NCBI RefSeq assembly: GCF_000428585.1
Contig: NZ_AUAF01000023.1
Span: forward strand, 1 to 49,492
Origin: Zooshikella ganghwensis DSM 15267
Lineage (GTDB): Bacteria > Pseudomonadota > Gammaproteobacteria > Pseudomonadales > Zooshikellaceae
DNA length: 49,492 bases
Reading direction: 5' to 3'
Position numbers and translations under genes: made by a program. Under the pieces are notes generated by a model, which worked only from the letters and a program-made list of their open reading frames with translations, did no database searches and was not told the DNA's origin. This document shows, piece by piece, positions 16,914 through 26,865 of this stretch (its first letter is position 1; every line of letters begins with the position of its first letter).

Positions 16914-18644
16914 TTAGTGATGCCCTTTGTGAGCACTATCCAACTCATTATTCCAAGCATATTCAATGGTGACTTGATTACCTACCTCAGAGTATTCCAC
17001 TCGCCGACAAAAAGAGCGCAATAAATTTACCCCTCGGCCATGGTAGTTAGTGTCTTCAGTGATTCGATTCATCATTTTCTGATAATTAAATCCTGGCCCA
17101 CTATCAGCCACAGTAATGACTAATACACCACCCTGAGGCTCAATTTTATGTTCCAACCAAAAACGAATAAAACCTTCTTTCAACTGCTGAAGTCGATGCT
17201 CACGCTCTGCATAATATTGGGTAAAGCCATGAAGCGACGCTTTTAGCGATGAGTCCATACCCAGCACACCATGCTCAAGGGCATTGGAGTAAAGCTCCGC
17301 CAAAATGGTATACAACCGACCACTGTGCAAATTTACCCCTGGCACTTGCATTAGGCAGTGCAGAATTAACGGTATTGGGTTATAGCTTTGCAGTGTTTCA
17401 GGACGAAACTCAAAAGAGGCAGACCAGTTCCTTGCCCCACGAATGGTGCTTGCTTCAACGGGAACAGGCTTGTCACTAAAGCTATCCCGAGGGACCATAC
17501 TGATCTCAATCATGGACAGGTCATCTGTCGGCTCACCAATAAAGCTAAAAACAGACTCTTTAATCTCATTAAAAAGCTGATCAGGCTCTTCATTATTGGT
17601 AAAAACGGCTTTCAGACGCTCTTCACCGAAAAAGTGTTGCTGATCATCCTGAGCCTCAATCACCCCATCCGACCACAAATAAAGCCGATCATCATAATCA
17701 ACCTCAATGATTTCATAACCTGTATCAAATTTATCTGCAGATAAAATTCCTAAAGGCAACCATTTTGAAGTTAATACATCTAGCGTTTTAGTTTTAGTAC
17801 GATACAAATAGCAGTCAGGAAGCCCCCCAATCCACACCTTCATCACTTTACTGTCAAAGTCTATATCCACCATACCACCACAGCAAAACCCACTGACAGG
17901 CAACACCTGTTTCATTTTGCTGTTTACTTCACTGAGTATTTCAGGCATTGAAAAACCTTTGGCAACCATATGGTAAAAAATTTCAGCCAACGGCATAGCA
18001 CCAATCGCAGCAGGTAAGCCATGACCTGCAAAATCACCCAGAAATACCAGCATCCCACCTGAAGGTTTGCGCGCGGCAATTAACACATCGCCATTGAACA
18101 TGGCATACGGTGACTGTAAATGCTGCAAGTTGTGTGCATTTAAACACCCAGAATGAGCGACTTTATCAAAAATTTCTTTAGCAAAAGCTTGCTCCTGCAA
18201 TAAGCGTTTATTGTGGCCAGCAATTTTATCCCGCTGCACCTGAAGCGTATGATGCATCATACGCATCCGATTAAACGCATTGATTTTTGCCTGTAAAATA
18301 AGGGGGCTATAAGGCTTAGATAAAAAATCATCACCCCCTGCATCCAAACATTCTGCAAGGGATTGAGCATCTTTTAATGAAGTAAGAAAGATGACAGGAA
18401 CCAGCTCTTCTCCCGCCAGCTGCTTGATTTGCCGGGCAGCTTCGTAGCCACTCATAACAGGCATTAACACATCAAGCAAAACCAGCTGAGGGCGCTCTAG
18501 AATGAATAGCTCAACCGCCTGCTGACCATCTTCTGCAGTAACAACCCGATGACCCTGCTTTAGCACCAGTGATCGTAAAATCATCCGATCAGTTTCTGAG
18601 TCATCAGCAACCAGAATTTTGATAGAACCCTCAGCCAACTCCAT
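16914..18644 (-). CDS. hsbR: Response regulator with PP2C phosphatase and anti-sigma kinase domains (HsbR-like)
   Basis: This is a 576-aa protein. Residues 8-125 are a receiver (VADDSETD, Asp58 in LVLLDVLMPVMSGYE, Lys in DDFLSKPYSP). Residues ~190-385 are a SpoIIE/PP2C phosphatase (GDVLIAARKPSGGMLVFLGD with metal-binding Asp, GGMVDIDFDSK, YLWSDGVIEAQDD). Residues ~435-565 are a HATPase domain of the anti-sigma kinase type (LAELYSNALEHGVLG, ITVADSGPGFN, GRGVNLLRSFC). P. aeruginosa HsbR both phosphorylates and dephosphorylates the STAS protein HsbA according to its receiver state. hsbA and hptB flank it here, so the module is complete. Confidence 0.9.
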   Translation of the reverse strand: MELAEGSIKILVADDSETDRMILRSLVLKQGHRVVTAEDGQQAVELFILERPQLVLLDVLMPVMSGYEAARQIKQLAGEELVPVIFLTSLKDAQSLAECLDAGGDDFLSKPYSPLILQAKINAFNRMRMMHHTLQVQRDKIAGHNKRLLQEQAFAKEIFDKVAHSGCLNAHNLQHLQSPYAMFNGDVLIAARKPSGGMLVFLGDFAGHGLPAAIGAMPLAEIFYHMVAKGFSMPEILSEVNSKMKQVLPVSGFCCGGMVDIDFDSKVMKVWIGGLPDCYLYRTKTKTLDVLTSKWLPLGILSADKFDTGYEIIEVDYDDRLYLWSDGVIEAQDDQQHFFGEERLKAVFTNNEEPDQLFNEIKESVFSFIGEPTDDLSMIEISMVPRDSFSDKPVPVEASTIRGARNWSASFEFRPETLQSYNPIPLILHCLMQVPGVNLHSGRLYTILAELYSNALEHGVLGMDSSLKASLHGFTQYYAEREHRLQQLKEGFIRFWLEHKIEPQGGVLVITVADSGPGFNYQKMMNRITEDTNYHGRGVNLLRSFCRRVEYSEVGNQVTIEYAWNNELDSAHKGHH

Positions 18645-18662
18645 AATGCATCACATCATTTT

Positions 18663-18968
18663 TTACTGAATGGTGAATAGCTGTTCGAAGTTCGAGATGA
18701 GCAAGATCTTTTTTACATCCGGTTTGCAGTTAACAATACGGATATTAGCAGTGTCACCTCCGGCATGATCACGCAACAAGAGCAGCATACCTAAGGCAGA
18801 ACTATCCAGGTAAGTGGTTTCATTAAGATCAATGGTGTACTGATTAGGTAACTTATCTGTGCGCTCGTATGCATCCCGAAAAGATTGATGTTCACTAAAG
18901 TCAAATCGTCCCTGAATGCGAATGGTGAGCTCAGATCCATCCTCGGACTGTATGGCAGTTACGGCCAT
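18663..18968 (-). CDS. hsbA: STAS-domain anti-sigma factor antagonist, HsbA-like
   Basis: This 101-aa protein is a single STAS domain. The conserved loop TTYLDSSALGMLLLL holds Ser56, the position phosphorylated in P. aeruginosa HsbA. Unphosphorylated HsbA binds the anti-sigma factor FlgM, freeing FliA; phosphorylated HsbA favours the diguanylate cyclase HsbD in Pseudomonas. A purine-rich AAGGAGCAAGGGGG precedes the ATG. Its partner kinase/phosphatase gene begins 18 nt downstream. Confidence 0.9.
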   Translation of the reverse strand: MAVTAIQSEDGSELTIRIQGRFDFSEHQSFRDAYERTDKLPNQYTIDLNETTYLDSSALGMLLLLRDHAGGDTANIRIVNCKPDVKKILLISNFEQLFTIQ

Positions 18969-19056
18969 GAATTCCCCCTTGCTCCTTTCCCAAACGATGG
19001 CTAATAAAATACTTTCAATAAAGCATAGCCTTTAATTATTAAAAGCACAGGTGCAG

Positions 19057-19512
19057 CTACTGTCCTTGCTTGCCACGAATAAACTGCTGAGTATTTACTT
19101 CATCAGCATCCTGCTGCTCTTGCTTTTCTTCCTGTCGTTGTTCTTCTTGACGATAACGATCCAGCAACTGTTGCATCGTTTGAGTATGCTGATGAGCCTC
19201 AACCCATACATCACGCAACGACTCACAGTGTTTATTAATGTTATCCACCTGTTGTTGCTGCTGGTGTACGGCCTGAGTCAGCTGTGTCAGAAACTGACTC
19301 ATTTGCTGTAGCCGGCGAACCGTCACTGGACGGCCTGCAGCAGGCTTCGCATTTTCCTGATACTCAGTTTCATAATTTAACAGCTGCTCAAGCTTTTTTT
19401 GCTCATACAACAGTTGTTCTTGCAATCGGCCAAATTGTTTAGCGACTTTAGCCTCTTTGACCTCTGCGACACGAAGCACCGTCGAGAGACGGTCCGAGCG
19501 TTTCATTTCCAT
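19057..19512 (-). CDS. fliJ: Flagellar export chaperone FliJ
   Basis: This 151-aa, almost entirely alpha-helical, Gln/Glu-rich coiled coil has the FliJ length and position after fliI. FliJ is the central stalk of the FliI ATPase ring and recycles export chaperones. The motif KRSDRLSTVLRVAEVKEAKV at the N-terminus is typical of the family. AAGGG lies 8 nt before the ATG. A possible promoter lies in the 94-nt gap upstream. Confidence 0.88.
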   Translation of the reverse strand: MEMKRSDRLSTVLRVAEVKEAKVAKQFGRLQEQLLYEQKKLEQLLNYETEYQENAKPAAGRPVTVRRLQQMSQFLTQLTQAVHQQQQQVDNINKHCESLRDVWVEAHQHTQTMQQLLDRYRQEEQRQEEKQEQQDADEVNTQQFIRGKQGQ

Positions 19513-19564
19513 GACATAACCCTTAACGCAAATGATCTACTTCGGGTGAGCCGCAAGACAACGC

Positions 19565-19573
19565 ACTATAACA
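19565..19573 (-). promoter_or_regulatory. Possible extended -10 promoter ahead of fliJ
   Basis: On the minus strand TGTTATAGT (19573-19565) fits an extended -10 element; no good -35 is spaced from it. It could allow separate expression of fliJ-hsbA-hsbR-hptB-fliK. Weak evidence. Confidence 0.25.
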
Positions 19574-19606
19574 AACAACCATTACAATCAGATCATCAGC
19601 TATAGA

Positions 19607-20953
19607 CTATGATTGACGCTCTGCTATTAAGGCTTGTAAGCGTTCAACACTCGTAGCCAGAGACTCACTTTCACGCAACCCTTGCTGTAAAAACTGCATC
19701 ATTGCTGGGTTCAATCGAATAGCCTCATCCGTGGCCGGATCACTACCTTGTTGATAAGCACCAATTGAAATTAAATCACGATTTTTTTGATAAACCGAAT
19801 AGATTTTTTTAAACTGCTGGGCCATTTCAATGTGATTTTCATCAACAATTTGCGGCATCGCACGGCTGATCGATGCTTCAATATCAATGGCAGGATAGTG
19901 GCCTGACTCAGCAAGCTTTCGAGACAGCACCACATGCCCATCCAGAATGGCCCGAGAGGCATCGGCTATTGGTTCCTGCTGATCATCACCTTCAGTTAAC
20001 ACTGTATAAAAGGCCGTTATAGAGCCTTGCCCCGCTTCATCGGTACCCGCACGCTCTACTAACTGCGGGATTTTGGCAAAGACTGAGGGTGGATAGCCTT
20101 TGGTCGCCGGTGGCTCACCAATTGCCAACGCAATTTCCCGTTGAGCTTGCGCATAACGGGTTAATGAATCCATAAGTAGCAACACACGCTTTCCCTGATC
20201 ACGAAAGTATTCCGCAATACGGGTACATACCACAGCTGCTCGCAAGCGAAGCACGGGCGAATCATCAGCAGGTGCGGCAATCACTACGGAACGTTTTAAA
20301 CCTTCTTCACCTAGCGTGTGCTCAATAAACTCTTTAACCTCACGTCCCCGCTCACCTACTAAACCTACCACGGTAATATCGGCACTGGTTAGACGTGTCA
20401 TCATGCCCAACAACACACTTTTACCTACACCACTCCCAGCAAAAAGTCCCAAGCGCTGGCCATTGCCCACTGTTAACAGCGCATTGATTGCCCTGATACC
20501 GACATCCAGTGGCTCTTTGATAGGAAACCTCTGCAGAGGATTAATAGGGTGTCCCGTTAACCCAACATAATCATCAGGTTTAAGAGGACCTTTACTGTCA
20601 AGGGGCTTGCCCAGTCCATTTAATACCCGGCCTAATAAATTAAACCCAACGGGAATAAGGCTTTCCCCTTCTAAAGGCAGAACACGTGCGCCAGGGTGGA
20701 TACTTTGAGTGGCCATTAAAGGCATCAGGTAGATTTTATCCTCATCAAACCCCATCACCTCCGCTTCAATTTTTTGCTGACTATCGGTAATGACCTGACA
20801 GCGTTGCCCCATTGCCATTCGGCAGCCCACAGCCTCCAGAGTCAAGCCAACCACCCGCGTCAAGCGTCCTTCCACTTGTATAACAGGACAACTGTTGAGC
20901 GCTGTTTGATAACGATGCAACCGGTCAGTCAGCGCCAGACGTTTGAGAGTCAT
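19607..20953 (-). CDS. fliI: Flagellum-specific ATP synthase FliI
   Basis: The chosen ATG at 20953 gives 448 aa, the usual FliI size; the open frame extends 56 codons upstream through fliH but lacks family similarity. AAGGG lies 8-9 nt before this ATG. Walker A is GSGVGKS (173-179), with [13 protein letters not shown] after it. Walker B is [19 protein letters not shown], and [18 protein letters not shown] is diagnostic of FliI/SctN. The ATPase energises type III export at the flagellar base. It overlaps the end of fliH by 29 nt, suggesting translational coupling. Confidence 0.95.
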   Translation of the reverse strand: MTLKRLALTDRLHRYQTALNSCPVIQVEGRLTRVVGLTLEAVGCRMAMGQRCQVITDSQQKIEAEVMGFDEDKIYLMPLMATQSIHPGARVLPLEGESLIPVGFNLLGRVLNGLGKPLDSKGPLKPDDYVGLTGHPINPLQRFPIKEPLDVGIRAINALLTVGNGQRLGLFAGSGVGKSVLLGMMTRLTSADITVVGLVGERGREVKEFIEHTLGEEGLKRSVVIAAPADDSPVLRLRAAVVCTRIAEYFRDQGKRVLLLMDSLTRYAQAQREIALAIGEPPATKGYPPSVFAKIPQLVERAGTDEAGQGSITAFYTVLTEGDDQQEPIADASRAILDGHVVLSRKLAESGHYPAIDIEASISRAMPQIVDENHIEMAQQFKKIYSVYQKNRDLISIGAYQQGSDPATDEAIRLNPAMMQFLQQGLRESESLATSVERLQALIAERQS

Positions 20954-22115
20954 CGAGACTGCCCTTATTGGCCGAAGCTGAATTAGTCTTATCAGGAGCA
21001 GAAGTTTGCACCTGCTCAGAAGTGGTAGGTTTTGCACTTTCTGTCGAGCTTGAAGCCGCTGATGGCACCTTGCCTGAAGGTGCTTGATGATGCATTTGCT
21101 CAAGGCTGACAGCATGAACATGCAAATGTTGCTCAGCTAAGGCATCTACATAATGCGCTAAACGCGAAGCTACACTTGCATCAACAATGCTATGACTGGT
21201 TTCGACACGACAGCCACCAGGTAACAGTTGCTCATCTGGTAATAACTGCCACGTTGCCTGGAGCTGCTGTTGTAAATCACGGATATACCCTAAATCCTGA
21301 GGATGTAGATAAACTCGTATGGATTGACCGCCTGCGGGCAACATGCGCATGGCCTCTTTAACCAGCATGGTTATTTGGCTTGAATCTGCATGAAGTTCAC
21401 GATGAATAACGTTGCGGGCAATTTGCATAACCATATCTACCAGTGCCTTGGTCAGCTGTTCATCCTGCTCGGCTAAAGGTTGAAATAAACCGTCTAATAC
21501 TGAAGCAAGCTGCTGCTCTATTTGCTGCAGCTCACCTTGAATCGCTTGTCGCCCTGCTTGTTGTCCTTCCTGAATACCCTTTTGATACCCTTCCTCATAA
21601 CCTTGCTTTTGTCCTTCAACAATGCCTGCGGTTTTACCTTCTTGCTGGCCCAGTGCAAAGCCATCTTGATAACCCTTCTCTCGCGCTTTATCCAGTGCAT
21701 CAAGCAGTGCTTCAACAGTTAAGGCTGAATGCCCACCTCCTCCACTCATTGCCACAGGCGCACTGGCTGAAAAGGCCGGCGTTTCGCTGCCAGCCACTTT
21801 AACGTCATCATGCTCGGTGTTGGGAGGCTCAGCTCTCCGCTCATGATGAGGTGAGTGTGCAGGGCTAGCAGGCTGTGCCCTCGCAGCAGGTGATAGACTC
21901 TCAGTCGTTGGCGCTTGAGAAGGTATTGCTGACGAAGTTGGGGAACGAGGAACATACTTCACGGATTCCTTAGGGATATAATGCTGCCCTTTATTATCAT
22001 TTTGAGACTGGCTACGAACCAGGTGCTTGGCTCCAGCCAAACTGGGTAATCCCAGCTTTTCAAAGGCTTTAGCTGCCTCACCTCGGATAATGCTAGTTTC
22101 TTGCGATTTTGGCAT
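20925..22115 (-). CDS. fliH: Flagellar assembly protein FliH, long N-terminal extension
   Basis: This is a 396-aa protein, much longer than typical FliH (about 230-270 aa). Residues ~1-130 are Ser/Pro/Ala-rich and probably disordered. At ~145-200 is the diagnostic run of glycine-spaced helices ([17 protein letters not shown] and onward to QEGQQAGRQ). The C-terminal domain (~210-345; [45 protein letters not shown]) binds FliI. A second Ser/Thr-rich tail follows from ~350. FliH is the peripheral stalk and regulator of FliI. Confidence 0.9.
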   Translation of the reverse strand: MPKSQETSIIRGEAAKAFEKLGLPSLAGAKHLVRSQSQNDNKGQHYIPKESVKYVPRSPTSSAIPSQAPTTESLSPAARAQPASPAHSPHHERRAEPPNTEHDDVKVAGSETPAFSASAPVAMSGGGGHSALTVEALLDALDKAREKGYQDGFALGQQEGKTAGIVEGQKQGYEEGYQKGIQEGQQAGRQAIQGELQQIEQQLASVLDGLFQPLAEQDEQLTKALVDMVMQIARNVIHRELHADSSQITMLVKEAMRMLPAGGQSIRVYLHPQDLGYIRDLQQQLQATWQLLPDEQLLPGGCRVETSHSIVDASVASRLAHYVDALAEQHLHVHAVSLEQMHHQAPSGKVPSAASSSTESAKPTTSEQVQTSAPDKTNSASANKGSLDDSQTSGAD

Positions 22116-22132
22116 TTTTCAAGGCCTATCCC

Positions 22133-23206
22133 CTAAACCATTTCCTCACCACCTTTGCCTAAAGCAATCTCTCCAGCTTCAGCCATGCGTCTAGCAATAG
22201 TCAGAATTTCTTTTTGTGCGGTTTCTACTTCACTGATTCGAACCGGACCTTTAGCTTCTAAGTCATCTCTGAGTAACTCTGCAGCCCGCTTCGACATATT
22301 CTTAAAGATTTTTTCCTTAACAGTCTCATCCGCACCTTTAAGCGCAATGATCAAAACATCTGAAGAGACTTCTCTGAGTAATGCCTGAATGCCCCGGTCA
22401 TCGACATCACCTAAATTATCAAAGACAAACATCAAGTCTTCAATTTGAGTACCCAGGTCTTCATCCACCTGCTTAATTGACTCCATGAGTGGTGCTTCTA
22501 TTGAACCTTCTACATAGTTCATGATGTCCGCAACACGCTTCACTCCACCCATTGCCGTGGTCTTGGTGGTGCCACTGCCCGAAAACTGGCGCTCTAAAAT
22601 ATCATTCAGCTCTTGTAATGCCGCAGGCTGAACTGTGGTTAAGCCTGCCACCCTTAACATAATGTCTAACCGTACTTTCGGATCAAAATAACTAAGAATC
22701 TCTGCTGACTGATCGGGGTCCAAGTAAGCAACTACAATCGCCTGAATCTGTGGATGCTCATAACGAATCACATCAGCCACCGCTCTTGGTTCCATCCACT
22801 TCAAAGTATCCAGCCCTGTTGTGTTGCCACCCAATAAAATACGGTCAATTAAGCCACTGGCTTTATCTTCACCCAAGGCCTGGGTCAGCATCTTACGAAT
22901 ATAGCCATCCGCCCCAACACCTAAGCCCGTTTCATTGCGCACTATCTCAATAAAAAACTTCAGAACAGATGTCACCTGACTGCGATTCACATTATCCATT
23001 GCGGCCATTGCTGCCCCAACACGTTGTACTTCTTTAGGGCCCATATGGCGTAATACTTCTGCGGCTTCAGACTCGCCAAGGCTCAAAAGAAAAATAGCTG
23101 AGCGTTGGACACCAGTCATTCTGGCAGCCAATGCGGTTTCTTCAGTGGCACCGGGACTAGGTGGTGGCGCAGGTGCTGGTGCTGGTGTTGTTTGTGCCTC
23201 AGCCAT
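22133..23206 (-). CDS. fliG: Flagellar motor switch protein FliG
   Basis: This is a 357-aa protein. The N-terminal domain (MTGVQRSAIFLLSLGE...) binds FliF. The EHPQ motif is seen in IRYEHPQIQAIVVAYLDP. The C-terminal domain contains the charged torque helix DDRGIQALLREVSSDVLIIALKGAD. About 28 Ala/Pro-rich residues (TTPAPAPAPPPSPG) precede the usual FliG start; an internal ATG at residue 30 could be the true start, but position 23206 overlaps the end of fliF by 8 nt in a coupled arrangement. FliG sits on the cytoplasmic MS-ring face and meets MotA. Confidence 0.95.
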   Translation of the reverse strand: MAEAQTTPAPAPAPPPSPGATEETALAARMTGVQRSAIFLLSLGESEAAEVLRHMGPKEVQRVGAAMAAMDNVNRSQVTSVLKFFIEIVRNETGLGVGADGYIRKMLTQALGEDKASGLIDRILLGGNTTGLDTLKWMEPRAVADVIRYEHPQIQAIVVAYLDPDQSAEILSYFDPKVRLDIMLRVAGLTTVQPAALQELNDILERQFSGSGTTKTTAMGGVKRVADIMNYVEGSIEAPLMESIKQVDEDLGTQIEDLMFVFDNLGDVDDRGIQALLREVSSDVLIIALKGADETVKEKIFKNMSKRAAELLRDDLEAKGPVRISEVETAQKEILTIARRMAEAGEIALGKGGEEMV

Positions 23207-24935
23207 CTTCAGTTATCCATTGTTTAATCACTTGCGCAACCCGGCCTGGGTCTTCAGCTACCAAACCTTTGACAGCATTGAGCTGCTGCTCATAGCCTTC
23301 ATGAGGTCCAGGCAGTAGCATACTGCCACCACCGGACAAACTGACCTGATCCTGAGAAATTTCTGCGCCGGTTAACTCACCAAAAGCCTCGCCTTCTGGT
23401 CCTCCCAAAGCAGCCAACTCGTCATCTTTGTCTTTTTTCTTGCCAAATAAGCTCATGACCATAGGCCTGATTACGCCAAACAACAGCACGATAATAAATA
23501 TGCCTGCCAGTACCTGTTTGACCACCTCCCAAAACCAGGGTTCTGTCCAAAAGTTAACCGGTGGAATGACTTCTTCTGGCGTAGGAACAAAAGATGCGTT
23601 AACCACGTTAACACTGTCGCCCCGAGTGACATCGAATCCCACAGCATCCTTGACCAGCTGAGAGAAACGATCAAGATCAGCTTGCCTCCAGGGAGAGTGT
23701 GTCACTTCTCCGGAGTCAGGATTCACTGTTGCACGATCATTCACCACAACAGCAACCGTCAAGCGCCGAATCTGACCTTGCTGAAAGCGGGTGTAGCTGA
23801 CGGTTTTGTCCAGCTCGTAGTTTCTTGTTTTTTTCGAGCGGGAGTTGACGGCTTTAGCCGCATTTTCCGCGTCTGTAGCCTGGTTTTCAGCACCCACTTG
23901 CTCAGGCACCGTAACTTCACCTGGAGGTTGATTTGATAGCGCTCCTGGCACACCACTGGCAGCCGACTTAGCACCCTGGACCTCATCGAGCAATTGTTCA
24001 CTACGTACAGCAGGCGCATCAGGATTAAACTGCTCTACCGCTTGCTCAATATTATTAAAGTCAATATCCGTTGATACTTCAGCCTGATAGTTATTTTTAC
24101 CTAAAATAGGTTCTAAAATATTGTGCACTCGTTGTGTCAGTTTTTCCTCGACACGAACCGTATAGGCAAGTTGCTGATTGGCAATTTTTAGCTCAGTTTC
24201 ATCTTTGGTTTCTTCAACCGATAACAATGTACCCAGTTGATCCACAACGGTGACATCAATGGCTGCCATATCAGGTACACTGGACGCCACTAGGTTGCGA
24301 ATGGCGTTGACCTGATCAAGCTTTAGTTCTCTCATGGGATGTAAGTCAAGAAAAACCGAAGCACTTGGCTTACGGCGATCACGCACAAAAACCGTACGCC
24401 GAGGGATCGCGAGATGAACACGTGCTGACTTCACTGCCCTCATACTGGCAATGGTTCTTGCCAGCTCACCTTCCAGTCCACGGCGGTAACGCGCATTTTC
24501 CAAAAACTGACTGGTACCTAGCTCCTGCTCCCTATCCAGCACTTCCAACCCTACCGTGCTATCGCTTTTAATGCCAGAAGCTGCAAGTTTGAGTCGTGCT
24601 TCTGCAACATGTTCAGCAGGCACCAAAATAGCGCCGCTTTTCGGTTCAACTTTATAACGAATGTCACTGGTCTCAAGTACATTCAGTACTTGAGCTGCAT
24701 CGTAGCCTTCCAAAGAACCATAAATCGGCTGAAAATCAGGCTCTTGAGACCATAAAACAATACCAAAGCCAATAGCAACACTGGCTGCAAGCCCAACTAA
24801 AAAGAGGACTTGTCGAGAAATTGACAGGTCATTGAGTACATCAAAGAATGGATTACCCGTTCGAGCCATGGGCATAGCGGCTACGCCCTCAGCCTTAGTC
24901 CCAGTGCTACCAGATTCAGTTAATGGATCAGCCAT
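23199..24935 (-). CDS. fliF: Flagellar MS-ring protein FliF
   Basis: This is a 578-aa protein. Two transmembrane helices are visible at ~42-63 and ~455-478. Between them lie the periplasmic ring-building motifs: LNVLETSDIRYKVEPKSGAI, ARVHLAIPRRTVFVRDRRKP (the family-typical export-like motif), and later KTRNYELDKTVSY. The C-terminal tail, the FliG-binding part, ends QVIKQWITEDG. AGGAG lies 6 nt before the ATG. FliF is the inner-membrane platform for the motor and export gate. Confidence 0.96.
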   Translation of the reverse strand: MADPLTESGSTGTKAEGVAAMPMARTGNPFFDVLNDLSISRQVLFLVGLAASVAIGFGIVLWSQEPDFQPIYGSLEGYDAAQVLNVLETSDIRYKVEPKSGAILVPAEHVAEARLKLAASGIKSDSTVGLEVLDREQELGTSQFLENARYRRGLEGELARTIASMRAVKSARVHLAIPRRTVFVRDRRKPSASVFLDLHPMRELKLDQVNAIRNLVASSVPDMAAIDVTVVDQLGTLLSVEETKDETELKIANQQLAYTVRVEEKLTQRVHNILEPILGKNNYQAEVSTDIDFNNIEQAVEQFNPDAPAVRSEQLLDEVQGAKSAASGVPGALSNQPPGEVTVPEQVGAENQATDAENAAKAVNSRSKKTRNYELDKTVSYTRFQQGQIRRLTVAVVVNDRATVNPDSGEVTHSPWRQADLDRFSQLVKDAVGFDVTRGDSVNVVNASFVPTPEEVIPPVNFWTEPWFWEVVKQVLAGIFIIVLLFGVIRPMVMSLFGKKKDKDDELAALGGPEGEAFGELTGAEISQDQVSLSGGGSMLLPGPHEGYEQQLNAVKGLVAEDPGRVAQVIKQWITEDG

Positions 24936-24973
24936 TGCCTGCCTACTCCTGTCTTCCTAAACTCATGCATAAC

Positions 24974-25327
24974 CTAAACGGGCATCTTCATAATTTCTTC
25001 GTAGGCCTGCACTAATTTATTACGCACTTCCACCATGGCGTCAAAAGCTACACTGGCTTTTTGGCCTGCAATCATCACATCTGACAAACTCACCTCTGGA
25101 TCACTAAACTGATAACGTGTCTTTAAGTCACTGGACTCCTGTCTCAACTCATTAACAGAGTCAATGGCTTGCTTAAATAAAGTAGCAAAATGGGGTGTTT
25201 CTTTTTGCTCAACATTTAAATCGTGCTGAGCCGGAAGTATTTGCTCTGCAGCAGGCTTGATTTGGCTTTCCAGCTGCATTGCACGCATATCAAGCATCAT
25301 TCGATTGAGGGTTACATTATCGCTCAT
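24974..25327 (-). CDS. fliE: Flagellar hook-basal body protein FliE
   Basis: This is a 117-aa protein. The conserved C-terminal half is present: FATLFKQAIDSVNELRQESS, DPEVSLSDVMIAGQKASVAF, VEVRNKLVQAYEEIMKMPV. FliE joins the MS ring to the rod and is the first exported rod component. ATG 25327 is preferred over the TTG one codon earlier because GAGG lies 8 nt upstream. It starts only 20 nt after the end of fleR, so here fliE appears to be in the same transcript as fleSR. Confidence 0.93.
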   Translation of the reverse strand: MSDNVTLNRMMLDMRAMQLESQIKPAAEQILPAQHDLNVEQKETPHFATLFKQAIDSVNELRQESSDLKTRYQFSDPEVSLSDVMIAGQKASVAFDAMVEVRNKLVQAYEEIMKMPV

Positions 25328-25347
25328 CAATCCAGCCTCTTAGTCCG

Positions 25348-26865
25348 CTAGGCAATCATGGTTTCAATATCAATACCTTGTTCCCGCATCTTGGCAAGCT
25401 TATAACGCAGCGTTCTTGGGCTTATGCCCAGCTTAAGTGCAGTCTCTTTGCGGCGTCCCCCCTCAGCCCGGAGTGCGTCAATGATCAACTCATATTCACG
25501 CTGCTTAAGGTCTTCTCCCAGTGGTCCTGTATCAATAGCCCGCTCGATATCACTTTCCAGACCACCAGCAACAGAACTCTCCCCATCCTGGAATAAAGGG
25601 CTACCAGTAGTGCTTGTGACCTTACTCGCAGCGCTAACCGGTGGCATCTTAGATTCAATAGACATGGTTTCCTGCATTGCTGCCTCTGTTAGTGCAGGTG
25701 CCATCGTCTGTAGCACAGGTGACTGTCCTACCGCGTGTGATGGAGCAAGACATAAGTCAGCTGGACGAATTAGATTTCCTTGCTGGAGGATCAAGGCACG
25801 TTGAATGGCATTATCAAGTTCCCTGACGTTACCAGGCCAAGCATGCTGTAAGAGTGTTTTTTTCGCTTCATTACTCAGCTTGACGATGGGGTGTTTTAAC
25901 TTACGACAGTGAACCGCTAATAAGCGCTCTGCAAGCGGTACAATATCATTTGGACGAGCTCGCAACGGCTGCCACATCAGCGGAAAAACACACAACCGAT
26001 AATATAAGTCTTCCCTAAACTCACCCCGCTGCACATAGCTCAGCATTTCTCGGTTGGTTGTCGCGATAATGCGCACATCCAGTCGAATCGTTTTACGCCC
26101 ACCAACCCTTTCCACCTCCCGTTCTTGAAGAACTCGCAGTAACTTAGCCTGCAAACTGAGTGGCATTTCAGTGATTTCATCCAGTAACAGTGTCCCATTA
26201 TTGGCCAGTTCAAATTTTCCTGGAGAACTACTATAAGCCCCTGTAAAAGCACCTTTTTCATGACCAAACAAGGTAGCTTCCAGCATATTTTCAGGAATAG
26301 CAGCGCAGTTGATCGCGACAAAGGGTTGTTCATTTCTGGGGGAATGGCGATGGATATACTGCGCCAGCACTTCCTTACCTGTTCCACTTTCACCTGTTAT
26401 CAGGACAGTAGAGTCTGTGGCAGCAACTTTTCTTGCCAGCAGCAAAAGTTGACGGCTACTTTCCTCCTCAGCAACTGGTTCATCGCAACTCTTTTTCGGT
26501 GTACCTTGCAATACCCGCCGAATTTCTGCCAACAGTGCATCAGGTTCAAACGGTTTTACCAAGTAATCGACGGCCCCCTGCTTCATTGCCTCAACCGCCT
26601 GACTCACTGATCCATAGGCAGTCATTAACAGCACCGGAAGCTGTGGTGCATGTTGGCGAACCCACTGTAATAGCTGGTAGCCATCTACCTCAGGCATATT
26701 GACATCAGAAACCACCATATCGATGGATTTACTCTGCAGTAGCTGGATAGCTTGTTGCCCATCTTCCGCGAGTAAGTAGCTAAAATCGGTCAACGCCAAG
26801 GTATCGGCTAACGCCTCACGTAAATCAGGGTCATCTTCTACGATAAGAATAGTTATCTTGGCCAT
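25348..26865 (-). CDS. fleR: Sigma-54-dependent response regulator FleR
   Basis: This is a 505-aa protein. It has a receiver (Asp54 in MVVSDVNMPEVDGYQ, Lys in DYLVKPF), an AAA+ domain (Walker A GESGTGK at 158-164, GAFTGA at 205-210, LLLDEITEMP, ATTNREML), then a linker of ~75 residues, and a Fis-type helix-turn-helix (GGRRKETALKLGISPRTLRYKL). Phosphorylated by FleS, FleR activates sigma-54 promoters of middle flagellar genes in Pseudomonas. GAGGAGG sits 4 nt before the ATG. The start overlaps the end of fleS by 13 nt. Confidence 0.94.
   Translation of the reverse strand: MAKITILIVEDDPDLREALADTLALTDFSYLLAEDGQQAIQLLQSKSIDMVVSDVNMPEVDGYQLLQWVRQHAPQLPVLLMTAYGSVSQAVEAMKQGAVDYLVKPFEPDALLAEIRRVLQGTPKKSCDEPVAEEESSRQLLLLARKVAATDSTVLITGESGTGKEVLAQYIHRHSPRNEQPFVAINCAAIPENMLEATLFGHEKGAFTGAYSSSPGKFELANNGTLLLDEITEMPLSLQAKLLRVLQEREVERVGGRKTIRLDVRIIATTNREMLSYVQRGEFREDLYYRLCVFPLMWQPLRARPNDIVPLAERLLAVHCRKLKHPIVKLSNEAKKTLLQHAWPGNVRELDNAIQRALILQQGNLIRPADLCLAPSHAVGQSPVLQTMAPALTEAAMQETMSIESKMPPVSAASKVTSTTGSPLFQDGESSVAGGLESDIERAIDTGPLGEDLKQREYELIIDALRAEGGRRKETALKLGISPRTLRYKLAKMREQGIDIETMIA

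Noticed and set aside
20954-21121. 56-codon upstream extension of fliI
   Set aside because: It lies inside fliH in another frame and does not resemble FliI; the ATG at 20953 has a good ribosome-binding site and gives the family length.
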